From NCBI GenBank assembly GCA_020881915.1, contig JAJFPB010000008.1, positions 1,488,001 to 1,552,000 on the forward strand: DNA of 64,000 bases, given 5' to 3'. Under the pieces are notes generated by a model. That model made no database searches. It had not been told where the DNA came from and saw only the letters and a list, made by a program, of their open reading frames with translations. The DNA comes from Paramyrothecium sp. XJ0827. Taxonomy: Eukaryota; Ascomycota; Sordariomycetes; Hypocreales; Stachybotryaceae. Shown piece after piece: positions 36,629 through 46,620 of this stretch; within the stretch, counting starts at the first letter, position 1; every line of letters begins with the position of its first letter. The translations under genes were made by a program, and so were the position numbers.

Positions 36629-39193
36629 ATGCCGTCGTCCATGGCTTCATCGCGGGAGGATAGTTGGATTGTGCGAAGACTGGGCTGCATACGCCAGTCA
36701 ACACGGCGGTCTTCACGAAAGCAACCGATCCTTCTCAGCCCCGGGGATTCTGGCTACGACTCAGTCGACGACAGCTCACCAGAACGCTGCCATAAGTCAA
36801 GATGTCCTCCACCTCTGGATGGACCGGGATCGCAGAGTGATGCCGAGTCGTTTCTGTCGACCGATTCAGAACCTACGTTCGACTCGCCTCCTCGAAGACA
36901 TTGCCTGCCCGAGGGTGGATACTGCACTCCAACCAAGTCAAAACAGCATAGGCACCATGTTTAGTGGATTAATGATGCCTCTAATTCGCCAACGCAACCA
37001 GCCATCCTGCACAGAAGTAATACCAACACTCCGGACAGGTTCATCCCTTTGCGCGATGACCTTGTGCCGATTGCACAGAGATACAACACTACTAAGCCAC
37101 TGGACTCACTTACGGCAACCGAGAAACTCTTAAGACAAAACACAGCTTCCGCAGACCCTTTCATAAGCCCCCGAAGACTACGAGCTCCGGTTACCACCGA
37201 CCAGATTCAAGTTTCAAGAACGCGAGCACAACCACCTGTTGCAGGTTAGATCCCGTCATTTCATTTGAAACGGCAACATAGCTGATTATATGCTAGCCTC
37301 AGTCGCCGGTGTGATTCAACACCGCCATGGTAATGAAAGACAAGCCAGTCAAGGCGCGGTTTGGACGGTTGGTGGCTTGGCTCCCCATACCACCTCTGCC
37401 GTCGATGATGGTCGTGGTCACTTGCTACAAAGTGGCACTAATGCTCGAGTATTTACCACATCTTTTTTCGAGGCCAAACCGAACAGACAGGAAGACCCAG
37501 TCAGATATCACGACCGAATAGCTCTGGCTCTGAAGATCGATCGTGTTCGCAAAATGCTCGACTTTGACCGAAACATACTCACACCCTTGCCGTCTCGGCT
37601 ATCACAAATGGACAGTTTCGCTGACCATCAGAGGGTTTCCTGGAACGGCCATTGTTGGGTCGGGCCTGAGGGTACACGTCGTGAGTTTTTGTCGCTCCAC
37701 TGTCAAGGCATATCTGCTTTCTAATTGAGACACAGGACAGCAGAAATCGATCTCAAGGCGTGTCTTAGCAGCAGCGCCCTTCAAGTGAGTACCGTGCACC
37801 ATCGCTAATATACTTCTAATGCGCTTCCAGGGTTTTAGATGCACCGAATCTAAGGGATGATTTCTATTGCTCGGTACTGGCGTATTCGACGACGTCTCAA
37901 ACGCTCGCAGTCGGCTTAGGGAACGTAATGTATACGTGGTCCGAAGGCATCGGGGTTCGCATGTTGCATGGGTTGCCCCTCGAAGGTGTTTGGGTGACTT
38001 CAGTGGCCTTTTCCTCGGCCAAAGGCGGAAAGAGTATTCTTGCAATTGGCCGATCGGACGGAACGTTGGTTCTCAAATCAGTCTGTGACGGACTGCCGCG
38101 TTTCGAAATTCAGCAACCATGCCCGGTATCTTGTCTTAGCTGGCGTCCAATATGTACACCGCGCCCATCGAAGAATGTTCTCAATCCAGGAGTTCCCGTG
38201 CAGACCGAGGATCTTGTAGTCGGCGACGAAACCGGCACGATCTATTACTATGTGGTGGAGTGGCCCTTGCATTAGGAAATTTCTAGGGACACATGGCCAG
38301 GCTCGATTACTCTCGTTGGGAAGCTGTCCCTTCATGCCCAACAGATCTGTGGGCTTGCCTGGTCGCACGATGGTAAACTTCTCGCAACTGGAGGCAATGA
38401 CAATCTTTGCTGCCTGGTTGAAGTGGACGAGATTGTAGGCCCCTCCAGATATCCATCTCAGACCCCTCGAGAAGCAGATCGTCGAGGCCACCCAAGCAGG
38501 TTACGTTTTGGAGCTTCTCCATCGAACAGAGAGCCGCAAGTAGACGTCCAAGAAAGCCAGGATGGAGCTGAACAAATCGACCAACAGACCTGGGACCCTC
38601 GTCCGGCTCGACAGTGGACGGACGGCATACGAAGGCTTGGTCGCGGATGCGAAAGATACCGCTGGCTACATGGCGCAGCCGTCAAGGCCATTGCTTTCTG
38701 CCCCTGGCGCGATGGCCTTCTCGCAACGGGCGGCGGTTGCAATGATAAGTGCATTCGCTTTTTCCATACTTCATCGGGGTCAGCGTTGGCAACCATTGCC
38801 GTGTCGGCCCAAGTCACCTCCCTCATATGGTCACTCACCCGACGAGAGATTGTAGCTACGTTTGGGTATGCTCAACCGGAGCACCCCTACCGAATAGCTG
38901 TTTTCAGCTGGCCAGATTGTAGACAGGTTGCTGCGATACCGTGGGATGGTGAGCTGCGTGCCCTGTATGCTATTTCGTACCCAGGAGGCTCAGTCGACGG
39001 AAGGATACAAGGAGGAAGACGCGCAGCCCAGGAAGGATGCATTGTGGTCGCATCAAGCGATAAGAGCGTCAAATTCCACGAAGTGTGGGCAGACGATAGA
39101 AAGACCGCGGTCAGTGGAGCTGGTGTGCTCGGTGGCAGCGATATCCTCGAGGACCTGGAGGGCATTGACAAGGAGGGCGATATCATCCGTTAG
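36629..39193 (+). CDS. ama1: AMA1-type meiotic APC/C activator with an in-frame TAG
   Basis: Five exons are read as 36629-36936, 37015-37244, 37303-37680, 37736-37784 and 37831-39193. Without the internal TAG at 38273-38275 (codon 470) they encode 775 residues; with it, only 469. The protein belongs to the Cdc20/Fizzy WD40 activators of the anaphase-promoting complex, subfamily Ama1, which acts in meiosis and spore formation. Seen in order: a Ser-rich N-terminus, the C-box DRFIPLR at 110-116, the AVWTVGG and DGRGHLLQSGTNARVFTTSF block typical of Ama1, then WD repeats (QTLAVGLGNVMYTW, ICGLAWSHDGKLLATGGNDN, VKAIAFCPWRDGLLATGGG, CIVVASSDKSVKFHEVW) and a final Ile-Arg tail (GDIIR) for APC3 docking. 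The TAG sits where Trp is expected and the same frame continues for 305 codons. The donor of intron 1 (GTCAAA) is weak. See findings for the editing hypothesis. Confidence 0.82.
38273..38275 (+). other. In-frame TAG, candidate A-to-I stop-loss editing site
   Basis: The context is TGGCCCTTGCAT-TAG-GAAATTTCT. U precedes the candidate A and G follows it, the favoured neighbours for fungal UAG-to-UGG editing. Family proteins have a WP-x-x-W-E-[IV] pattern here, so TGG would restore the expected Trp. CCCT (38264-38267) can pair with AGGG (38285-38288), placing the A in a loop. Confidence 0.55.
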
Positions 39194-39518
39194 ATGTCCG
39201 GACAAGACAGCGTGGAGTACCTGGAATAACAGATTACACTATGAAGTCGGTTGCAGGGGGCATGCTCGTTCCTAGGCAGTGGTAGCAGTTTCGAACCTCA
39301 CTTGACCCAAGTTGAGTCTTTCAAGTCCAAGTGCACGCGTAGCATCCTGACAGACCCGGGCAAATGTAAGCATCCCTCTGCAATGCGTTATATAATATAT
39401 ATGTAAACCAACCAGTTAGCAGGTATTATCCCATATCCCATAAATCAACCAAACGCCTTGTGCGCCTTCCAATGCCATCAAAATCAACGCTTGCTCCTCG
39501 AATGTCGTGTAATCTACA
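39194..39518. other. Intergenic between convergent genes
   Basis: 3' regions of ama1 (+) and the SNARE gene (-), with a short AT-rich TATATAATATATAT tract near 39390. Nothing else is seen. Confidence 0.6.
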
Positions 39519-40431
39519 TCATTTCAAGATCGCTATCAAGAGGACCAAAATGATGATGAGGATCACAATTGCCGTCATCTGCTTGTTCTCACCGGCACCC
39601 CTGGCAACCCTGCCGAGGACCCTGCTCGCGCGGTCGAGACGGCCCTGCTGACGGTCAGTGGCAGCCTCGACGTCGTCGAGCATGGCGACATGGCTGTCGA
39701 GTTCATCGCCGATCTGCATGCTTAGCTCGCGTTGACGACCAATGGACTCGCCCAGGCGGTCGAGCTGCTCGTCCTGCTGCTCCAGGATGCGGGAGTGGTA
39801 CTGGTGCAGCTGCTGGTTGTCGAGGTTGGCGGCCTCGTCGCGGTAGCCGGCGGTGTCGTTGGCGGAGGGATCATCGCGGTAGGGGCCGAAGAGCTCGTTG
39901 TGCGCGGCGTCGTCGCCCACGGCCGGGGACGAGGGCGTGTCGCTGAAACGCACCGTCTTGGACTTGCGAGCAGCAGCAGCGGCGGAGGATCGGTCGGTGG
40001 AGGCAGCGTGGGCAAAGTCCTCGGAGAGCTCCTCGGAGTTGGGGTGGTTGAGCGTGGCGGTGGTGGACGGGTTGGAGAAGCCGTGGAACTGGGCCGTCAG
40101 GTCGTCAAACTGCTTCTGGAGTGACGGGAGGGCGTCGGAGATGGCGGAAGCGCCGCTGCGACGAGTAACCACCCGGGTGTTAGTTCAATGGCATTTTCGG
40201 GTTGGACAAGCGATGCTGGAGCAAATGAACGAACCTCTCGTCGCCAGCCTGCTCGAGCCTGTCCCGCTGCTGCTTGAGCGCCGCGAGGCCGTCGCGGAAC
40301 TGGTCCAGGGAGCGGGAGACGTGGCCGTCCTGGGTGTCGTTGTCGAGGTCGAGCGTCTGGGCGCGCTGCCTCTCGAGCAGCGACAGCTTGACGTGGTCGG
40401 CGAGGAGGAAGAGCTGGTTGGGATTGGACAT
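39519..40431 (-). CDS. Qc-SNARE, syntaxin-8/Syn8-like
   Basis: Two exons (40431-40235, 40155-39519) give 277 residues. The N-terminal part (MSNPNQLFLLADHVKLSLLERQRA) forms an Habc-like helical region. A disordered Ser/Asp-rich linker follows, then the SNARE motif with EQQDEQLDRLGESIGRQRELSMQIGDEL, where the Gln in SMQIGDEL fits the ionic zero layer of a Qc SNARE. A single C-terminal membrane anchor (TAIVILIIILVLLIAILK) ends the protein. It should sit on endosomal or trans-Golgi membranes and take part in vesicle fusion. The AG|C codon join across the intron is in frame. Assignment to Syn8 rather than Tlg1 rests on overall resemblance, so no symbol is given. Confidence 0.85.
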
Positions 40432-41693
40432 GGCGGGCGATCCTGTGCGTGCGAACAAGAGGTTTTCTCTAACGGGCGTTGTATCGATTTCGTCTTTCCT
40501 GAGCTCTAGGTGGCCGTGGTCTACACTACTGGGGGTCGCTGTTACGTTCGCAGGGATATGCCGGGGGGGGGGGGGGAGAGGGCTGGTGTGAACTGCGTTC
40601 GACGCCGGCGGAAACGGAGGGGGATATTCTCCGTTTGCAGTGGAGTGGTTTCCCGCACCGGATGGATCGAAATCTACGAAAGAAAGGAAGAATCACAGGC
40701 CGTTGGACAGGTCGATGGGGTGATGATGTATGAGATGGCGCGTACAGCTGATGATGTATCGTACTCGACGCTTGTCTTGTCGCAAGTAATCTGTTGCATG
40801 GGCGGCTGCTGGAGCTAATGTATACAGAACTGCCTAACCGGGATGATTCTACAACGACAGAGGACTAGATAGAATTTAACGTGGCGTCATAATAGATAGC
40901 ACTAACAGGAGATCCGTACCGCAAAAGTCCATTCCATAAGCTCTCGGGTACTGCCAAAGGCAGCGACTTCCTGGCACACCTCTATGCGTAAGCGTACAAT
41001 GGCACGCTTCGACATGCAGGAAGCGGGTTTGGAGCCTCGATTTAGACCGATCCTGTGCAGCGGCGTGGGAGAAGGGGATAAAGCATGGCGAGCCCATCGA
41101 ATCACTTGTCCTTACCGTGGCTCCGCTGAAAGTGAGTGTACTTTAACCCCCCTTCCCTATCCGCCTACATAAATGCCCACGGGGGCGATTGAGACCTCAG
41201 ACAGAGCAACTGGATAGGAAACCCCCGTCTGCGCTCGGAATTCTCCGTCCGACGGCACCAACTGCCAAGTGAGACCACCCCAGCTCGGGGCATAGGAGCG
41301 AACGTGCGTACTTAGGCCCCTACTGGTTCCCCGGCGACTGGCCACCTGCATCCATCGCAACCACCTACTGTACAGCTCCCCTTGCGCAGTTGGGGAGCAC
41401 CACCTCCGTGAGAGTCACATTAGGACCTCGCACCCATTTTGCATACGAGGTTCACGCTGTATCAAGCGCAATTTCAAGGAGCCATGCTTGGAAATGGATG
41501 TCAAATTTGGTTAATAACTGCAATAGTGTAATTGATGATACATGGCGACGTAAAGATCCGGAAATGTCGCGTTACCCAGCCCCGTAAACTCCCATGAAAC
41601 CCATCAGCATCCCTCCAGGACGCGTCGCGCCGCAAGGAAACTCCCATTTAAATCAAATAAATCGATAAGAAATTTACTCCAAAAGACTTTTCT
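40432..41693. other. Intergenic with G homopolymer
   Basis: Promoter of the SNARE gene and 3' region of the next minus-strand gene. A run of 14 G lies at 40563-40576. No gene is supported. Confidence 0.5.
40563..40576. repeat. Homopolymer of 14 G
   Basis: Uninterrupted G run in the SNARE gene's upstream region, about 130 bases before its ATG on the opposite strand (14 C in the transcript sense). Its length may be a sequencing estimate. Confidence 0.85.
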
Positions 41694-42560
41694 TTAAAGG
41701 CTCATCTCAGTGTCGGCAGAGGACGTCGTCAAAGGAACTTCCACGGGACGTGGAGACTCAGTCGCTGTGAGGGTGGTGGCGCCATCAAAAGTTGGTGGTG
41801 TACACTGCAAGTGCTGTAGCGCACGCTGAGCGTCTTGGCTGACGAGGCGACCCTGGCGCAGGTTCTCGTCGAAAAGGAAAAACCCTTCGTTTGCTTCGAC
41901 GAGGTAAGACTGTAGGCCCCTGCTTTCAAGGCTGATGCGGACGTTGGAGACGGGATAGTGGTTCTCGATGTAACGCGCCCAGCCTCGAGCCGCAGCCTGG
42001 ATGTGCTCGTCGCTACTGATCTTGCGCCAGCCAATGCCCATCTGCAGCGTGAAGTCGTCGACAACAGGGCCGCTGTTTGCGTCCAGTGGCGACGTCGCGA
42101 TTCCAAACTGAGCAGTGGCCTCGGAAAGTGGTGTTGAGGTAGGAGAAATGCTGACGTCGCGATCAAGCCGCTGGGACTTGTGGCTCCGTTGGCTAACATC
42201 CGCCGACTGTGACGGTTGGGAATCAGGAGCGCTGGCGACCTTTTCGTCTACCCAAGTGCCCGACTGAGAGCTCGCGTCAGGGACGTAGCTAGGGCCTGGC
42301 TTAATGAGAACCATGCCTTCGCCGTAGGTCCAGCCTTCTTGCGGCGCAAGAGCATCGGATTCAAGATTGACGGACGCCTCGTCTCGCGACCGTTTCCTGC
42401 CCACAGAGGTAGTTGTGCGCTGCGTGGTTGGGAACGACTTGAATGGTCTAGGCGAGGGACGGCGTGGGAAGTTCGCCCTGGGCAGCGGCGTCTGGAGAGA
42501 GTGCTGGGGGGACATGGTGAGCACCGGTGAGCCGGAGAACTGACGCCCGAAGAATGCCAT
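41694..42560 (-). CDS. Uncharacterised protein, probably fungus-specific
   Basis: A single exon of 288 residues from the ATG at 42560 (context CCACAATGGC, good for fungi); an upstream in-frame ATG at 42623 would add 21 residues. The N-terminal half is Pro/Ser/Thr/Arg-rich with a basic cluster (GRKRSRDE) that could be a nuclear-localisation signal. The middle contains EGWTYGEGMVLIKPG. The best structured part is about residues 175-250 (DFTLQMGIGWRKISSDEHIQ, ARGWARYIENHYP, NVRISLESRGLQSYLVEAN), which looks like a small mixed alpha/beta domain. There is no signal peptide or membrane segment. I do not recognise it. The codon-level regularity of the second half supports it being a real gene. Confidence 0.65.
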   Translation of the reverse strand: MAFFGRQFSGSPVLTMSPQHSLQTPLPRANFPRRPSPRPFKSFPTTQRTTTSVGRKRSRDEASVNLESDALAPQEGWTYGEGMVLIKPGPSYVPDASSQSGTWVDEKVASAPDSQPSQSADVSQRSHKSQRLDRDVSISPTSTPLSEATAQFGIATSPLDANSGPVVDDFTLQMGIGWRKISSDEHIQAAARGWARYIENHYPVSNVRISLESRGLQSYLVEANEGFFLFDENLRQGRLVSQDAQRALQHLQCTPPTFDGATTLTATESPRPVEVPLTTSSADTEMSL

Positions 42561-43320
42561 TGTGGGTAGATTTGTCGACGGCGAGGAAAGGGTTGCTAGA
42601 AGGTCAGTAGTCAAAACGTCCACAAACCACTGGTTAACCAGTTTAGTAATCGGAGAGCAGCAGGTTGAGAGTTCAAAGTGATGGCTTGGGCCTGTCGGTA
42701 GTTGTAATAAGAGGCAGTGGTGGCGGTGATGATCGAAAGGTGCCGATACGAAGACGGGACTCGCGCTAGTAATATGTGAAGTAGCAACGATGGCTGGAGA
42801 TGTCGACGATAAGATGATACGGGCAACGACGTTGGTAAGCTACAGGTCGAGGAGCGTGGTTGAAGATGTTCAAGCCATGTGTAAGACGAGATGTGATGGG
42901 TGTGGCTCTTGAAGCTGCTATAGTAAAGGGTGGTAGGTTGGAGAAGTGGAAGTAGGAAGGGCTACGGGAAGTAGTGAAGTGGAAAGGAGGAAGAGGAAAA
43001 GAGAAGGAGGAATTGGGGGAGGGTAGGAGAGTAAGTGGAAGAAGACGCGGAAGTGAAAAGAGACCAATCGCAAGGGAGAGAGAGGGCGACGAAGATGGAC
43101 GAGGTAAAGCTGCACGACTGGAATAGAACGAATAAGGTAAGGTAAGGTAGGTACTTAGTACAAGGAGCACTGTCTGTACTGTAGAGCAGAAAATGGGGCG
43201 GCGGCGCCCCGTGGCTGCAGCAGCTGCAGGAAAGAGAGGTACTCTCACTCAGTCTGGAGCGTAGCGTCGCGTTGGCTGCAGCAGCAGAGAGAAGTGCAGG
43301 TAGATCGAGGATCCGCAAGG
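42561..43320. other. Promoter/leader of the preceding minus-strand gene
   Basis: Read on the minus strand this region is strongly pyrimidine-rich, with long C/T tracts (about 42950-43130) as in many fungal promoters and long leaders. It also has TACCTACCTTACC-type repeats at about 43134-43155. Minus-strand open frames here are compositional artefacts of the CT tracts. Confidence 0.6.
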
Positions 43321-46300
43321 CTGGATGTGGGCTAGTGGGACAGTGTCTCGGACTGTGAGTCGTCGGCTCGACCCCGGAAGCTTCGCACTGTCCTGCATGT
43401 CAGAGCTAGACCCACTCGCTAGGACCCGCCTTTGGGGTACAGGGGCCGTCTCGAGAAAGCCTCGGAGTGTGTGGACCCTCACGTGGACGAGCAATGTGCT
43501 CTGGCACTGTGTACTGATCGCCTCTGCATGCTTTTTCTGTCCGGCAGGACCACTAGCAGCTAACGTGCCGACCTTGCCCGCGAATCCCGGTGCGGCAATC
43601 GCTCCGTCTGCCTGTCGGCCTCGGCGAGCGCAGCACAGTGCCAGGCTCCCCAGCCCCCACTCCATTACAAAAAGAAAACGAAGAGCTGGATGGCTCAGCT
43701 TACGGTTTTGCCAGAACTTTGTCAGCCCACCCGGCACGACTCAGCGCCAGGAACGGTTACATCCATCCACAAGCGGCCGCAGGGAGAAATACCACATCAC
43801 GTGCCTGCGGAATGCGCTGAACTCCATGGACGCTAGGACTGCCCCGTTGGTTGGTCAACCTAAGAGCCAATCATTACCCGAGACACCACTGTCCGGCAAT
43901 ATCCTTACTCCGAGAAGGGTTCACCCTCGGAGACGACGCGGACGGACGGACGCGAAGTCAGGCGTTTCTTATCAGCACTTCATTTCTCGTAGGAGCAATC
44001 CTTATTTTAGAGCTTGTCCCTCAACGGGTCCTGTCACCAAGACTGAACCTGTTTAACCGACTCTCGTGAACGCAGGGATGAAGTGTCTCTAGCCTATCGG
44101 CTTATTCTCACGGTTTGCTAGACAAAAAGACGCTGAGTGATGACTGTAGAGCGAGAAGCAGGCACGATTAACACGCCTTTGCACAGTCGAGTCATAGGCC
44201 ACGCACGCAGATATGCCTGCAGGGGTTGAGTGATAAGTGTGCTTAAACGTGTTATATTATACACAAGGCAATATCACGACGCACTCCCCAATCGCTTTCT
44301 GCCAACCTCAAAGCATACTGCTTCAATCACTCCCTGCGTCCTCGAGCATAGCTTCTTCGTTTACGTGTTCAGCTCCACTGTACAGAACATTGAACCCTGG
44401 TGTGGTGTAATTGTACTAAGGGCTGTTGTCTTTCTGGCTCTGTCGTCGCCCACCGGGTGTTGTACGCGCAATACTGATGCGGGATCGGCTGTGGACAGCC
44501 GGTACGGCATGTATCCCTCCAATTGGCTACCTTTGCAAGACCAGCACGTCCGCTGGTGTTTGCGATCGCGCAGCCGCAGACCCTACATTGTCGCACGCAG
44601 CCATATCCTCTGGTGGTTTATGGGCCTCTCATTCCGACTTCCTTCCATCTTGTTCGGCCTCTTGTCGCTGCTCCTTTGTCTGGTGTTCGGGACTTGCCGG
44701 CTTTCTTGCGAAACGTAGGACCAGCTTGACTTCCTCACCAGCTAACTCCGACCCATCTGTCCCCATCTGCGTCTTCCATGACTGAAGTTAGCTGTTGCCC
44801 GCCTCCACTATTATCTGAAGGAAGACCCACAGTGACGATGTCTGCCGTCGTTGGTTCATCACCACAATCGCCTTGTATCGGGCGGCTGGACCCCGGTAGC
44901 AAGTCTTTTTTATGTCGTTCAAAAGGTAGTTCGGAGCCGTTTGGTGGTGCGTTACGTGTTGTCGCTGCGCTGCACGACGCGAGCCTCGTCGGATCTTCCG
45001 ATTTGGTGAGGTTTTGCAGGAGACTGTTTGCAGACACGTCAGGAGAAGGGAAATCGCTGTCTAGCAAAAATCGCCCCAGGAGCCCTGTCTGAGATAGAGG
45101 ATGAGAAAATCCTCTGTCTCGCAGTCTGCCAGCATCACAGCGGTGGTGGACGACGAAGTCCTTCACCTCGGCAGATGTCAGCGTTATTGTAGTTGGTTTG
45201 AGTCGAAGCATTGATTCGCCGGGTTCATCGACAAATTGGACAATTTCAAAGCTACATCGTCACTAAGAGGCCTCATGAGAGTCGGATTCTCAATTGTGAG
45301 GATCGGTTCCATGCGTTCTCGCGCTCTCGGAAGCTGCATCCCAAGTGCTTTCCGAACATTGTTTCTGCTGCACCTCTTAATTTATACCTACCTAAGGTAA
45401 CTACTTCGTGTGTTGAAGTCAGTCGAACCAGCTCGTGTCTTGCTTCTTGCGTCTTGCGTCAAGTGTGAACGGAAAGCGCAAGGCCAAAGCTTCGTCTACT
45501 CAATACCCTGACCTACCGGATGAAGATACGGGCAAATTTCGTAAATACTGTGGTTGTCTCACTACATAGTGAGCACAGACGCGATAATGTTAAAGTCCAT
45601 GGATCATGAGTTTACCGGCCACTTGCTTAAGTAGGTAGCTTGGGTCGGAGGTAGTAATCCTAAAGGGTTGACGCGACATTGGTGAAAACTGCGGCGGGTT
45701 TCCTAGACAAGTCCATCAGTCAAAAGGAAGCTGGTCTCCGCCCACGTTCGAGTTCGTGACCTGACCAAACGAATAGTAAGGAAGGCATTCTCGTAACTAT
45801 GACCAGCGGGTTGCTACGCGGCTAGCCACATTAAATATCACAATGATCGGCATGGTAGCTTCAATGTCTGCCTGGCACCGACACTGCATGCCGGTACAGA
45901 CATCATTGCTGCAGGGCGCCCCACCCAGGGCTGGCGTAGGTGGTCATAGGGTTGTAGATATCAACTCGTTTACCAAGAAGTTGGGTGTGACCAAGAGAGA
46001 CGCGTAGTGTTTGATGACTGGGGTTTCACACCAGTGCGCGGAAGCTCTTGGGCGTTACTGCAGGGAATCTAGCCTACCTTACTCGTTGGAAACATGTGCG
46101 AGTAAGTCGACAAAAAGACATTACGCGGACCAGGTATCTTCCGCGAGAGTGAATGGCACCGGCAGCAGGCCATTTTCTTTGCCTTACCCAAACCGTCGTT
46201 GCTCTAGATGAAGCGCATGTACCTAAGGTAGTCTCAGCCTCTGGGTCGCGCGCTGAGTCCTTGGGCGAGTTGGGATAGCAGAATACGGGACGTTGGGCTG

Positions 46301-46620
46301 GGTAGGGATGCTCAGCTGTGTACTGCGCTAATTTCAGCGCCCACTCTCCCCAGTAATCTGGACATACGAGGCACCTCCCCACCCAACTTACCGCAAATGC
46401 CCAGAGGGACCAAGTACCTGGCCATACAAACAGCACAGCCCTGTACCGCCCAATACATGACGATCTGCAACCACCACACCATACGGCACCACATGGTCGT
46501 GGCTCTGGGCAACGCCGACGCCGTCCGTGGCCGATCAACCTTCGCTCGCTTCAACGTGTCCAGCAGTCCGTGTGTCCATCGCGTCAAAGTCGCTGACCAA
46601 GGCTCCTTGGACCGCCCATC
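43321..46620. other. Gene-poor region, no supported gene
   Basis: The longest frame is 43325-44056 (+, 243 codons), and there is a minus-strand frame at 44735-45211 (158 codons). Neither shows a domain, signal peptide or splice support, and the first overlaps a 162-codon frame on the opposite strand. CCTAAGGTA motifs occur near 45391 and 46221. The region may hold lineage-specific genes or non-coding RNA that cannot be recognised by eye. Confidence 0.4.

Noticed and set aside
38252..38275. 24-nt GT...AG segment that would splice out the ama1 TAG
   Set aside because: Far too short for a spliceosomal intron, with no branch site.
42766..43318. Ser/Leu/Pro-rich minus-strand frames
   Set aside because: Their composition follows the CT-rich promoter tracts of the adjacent gene.
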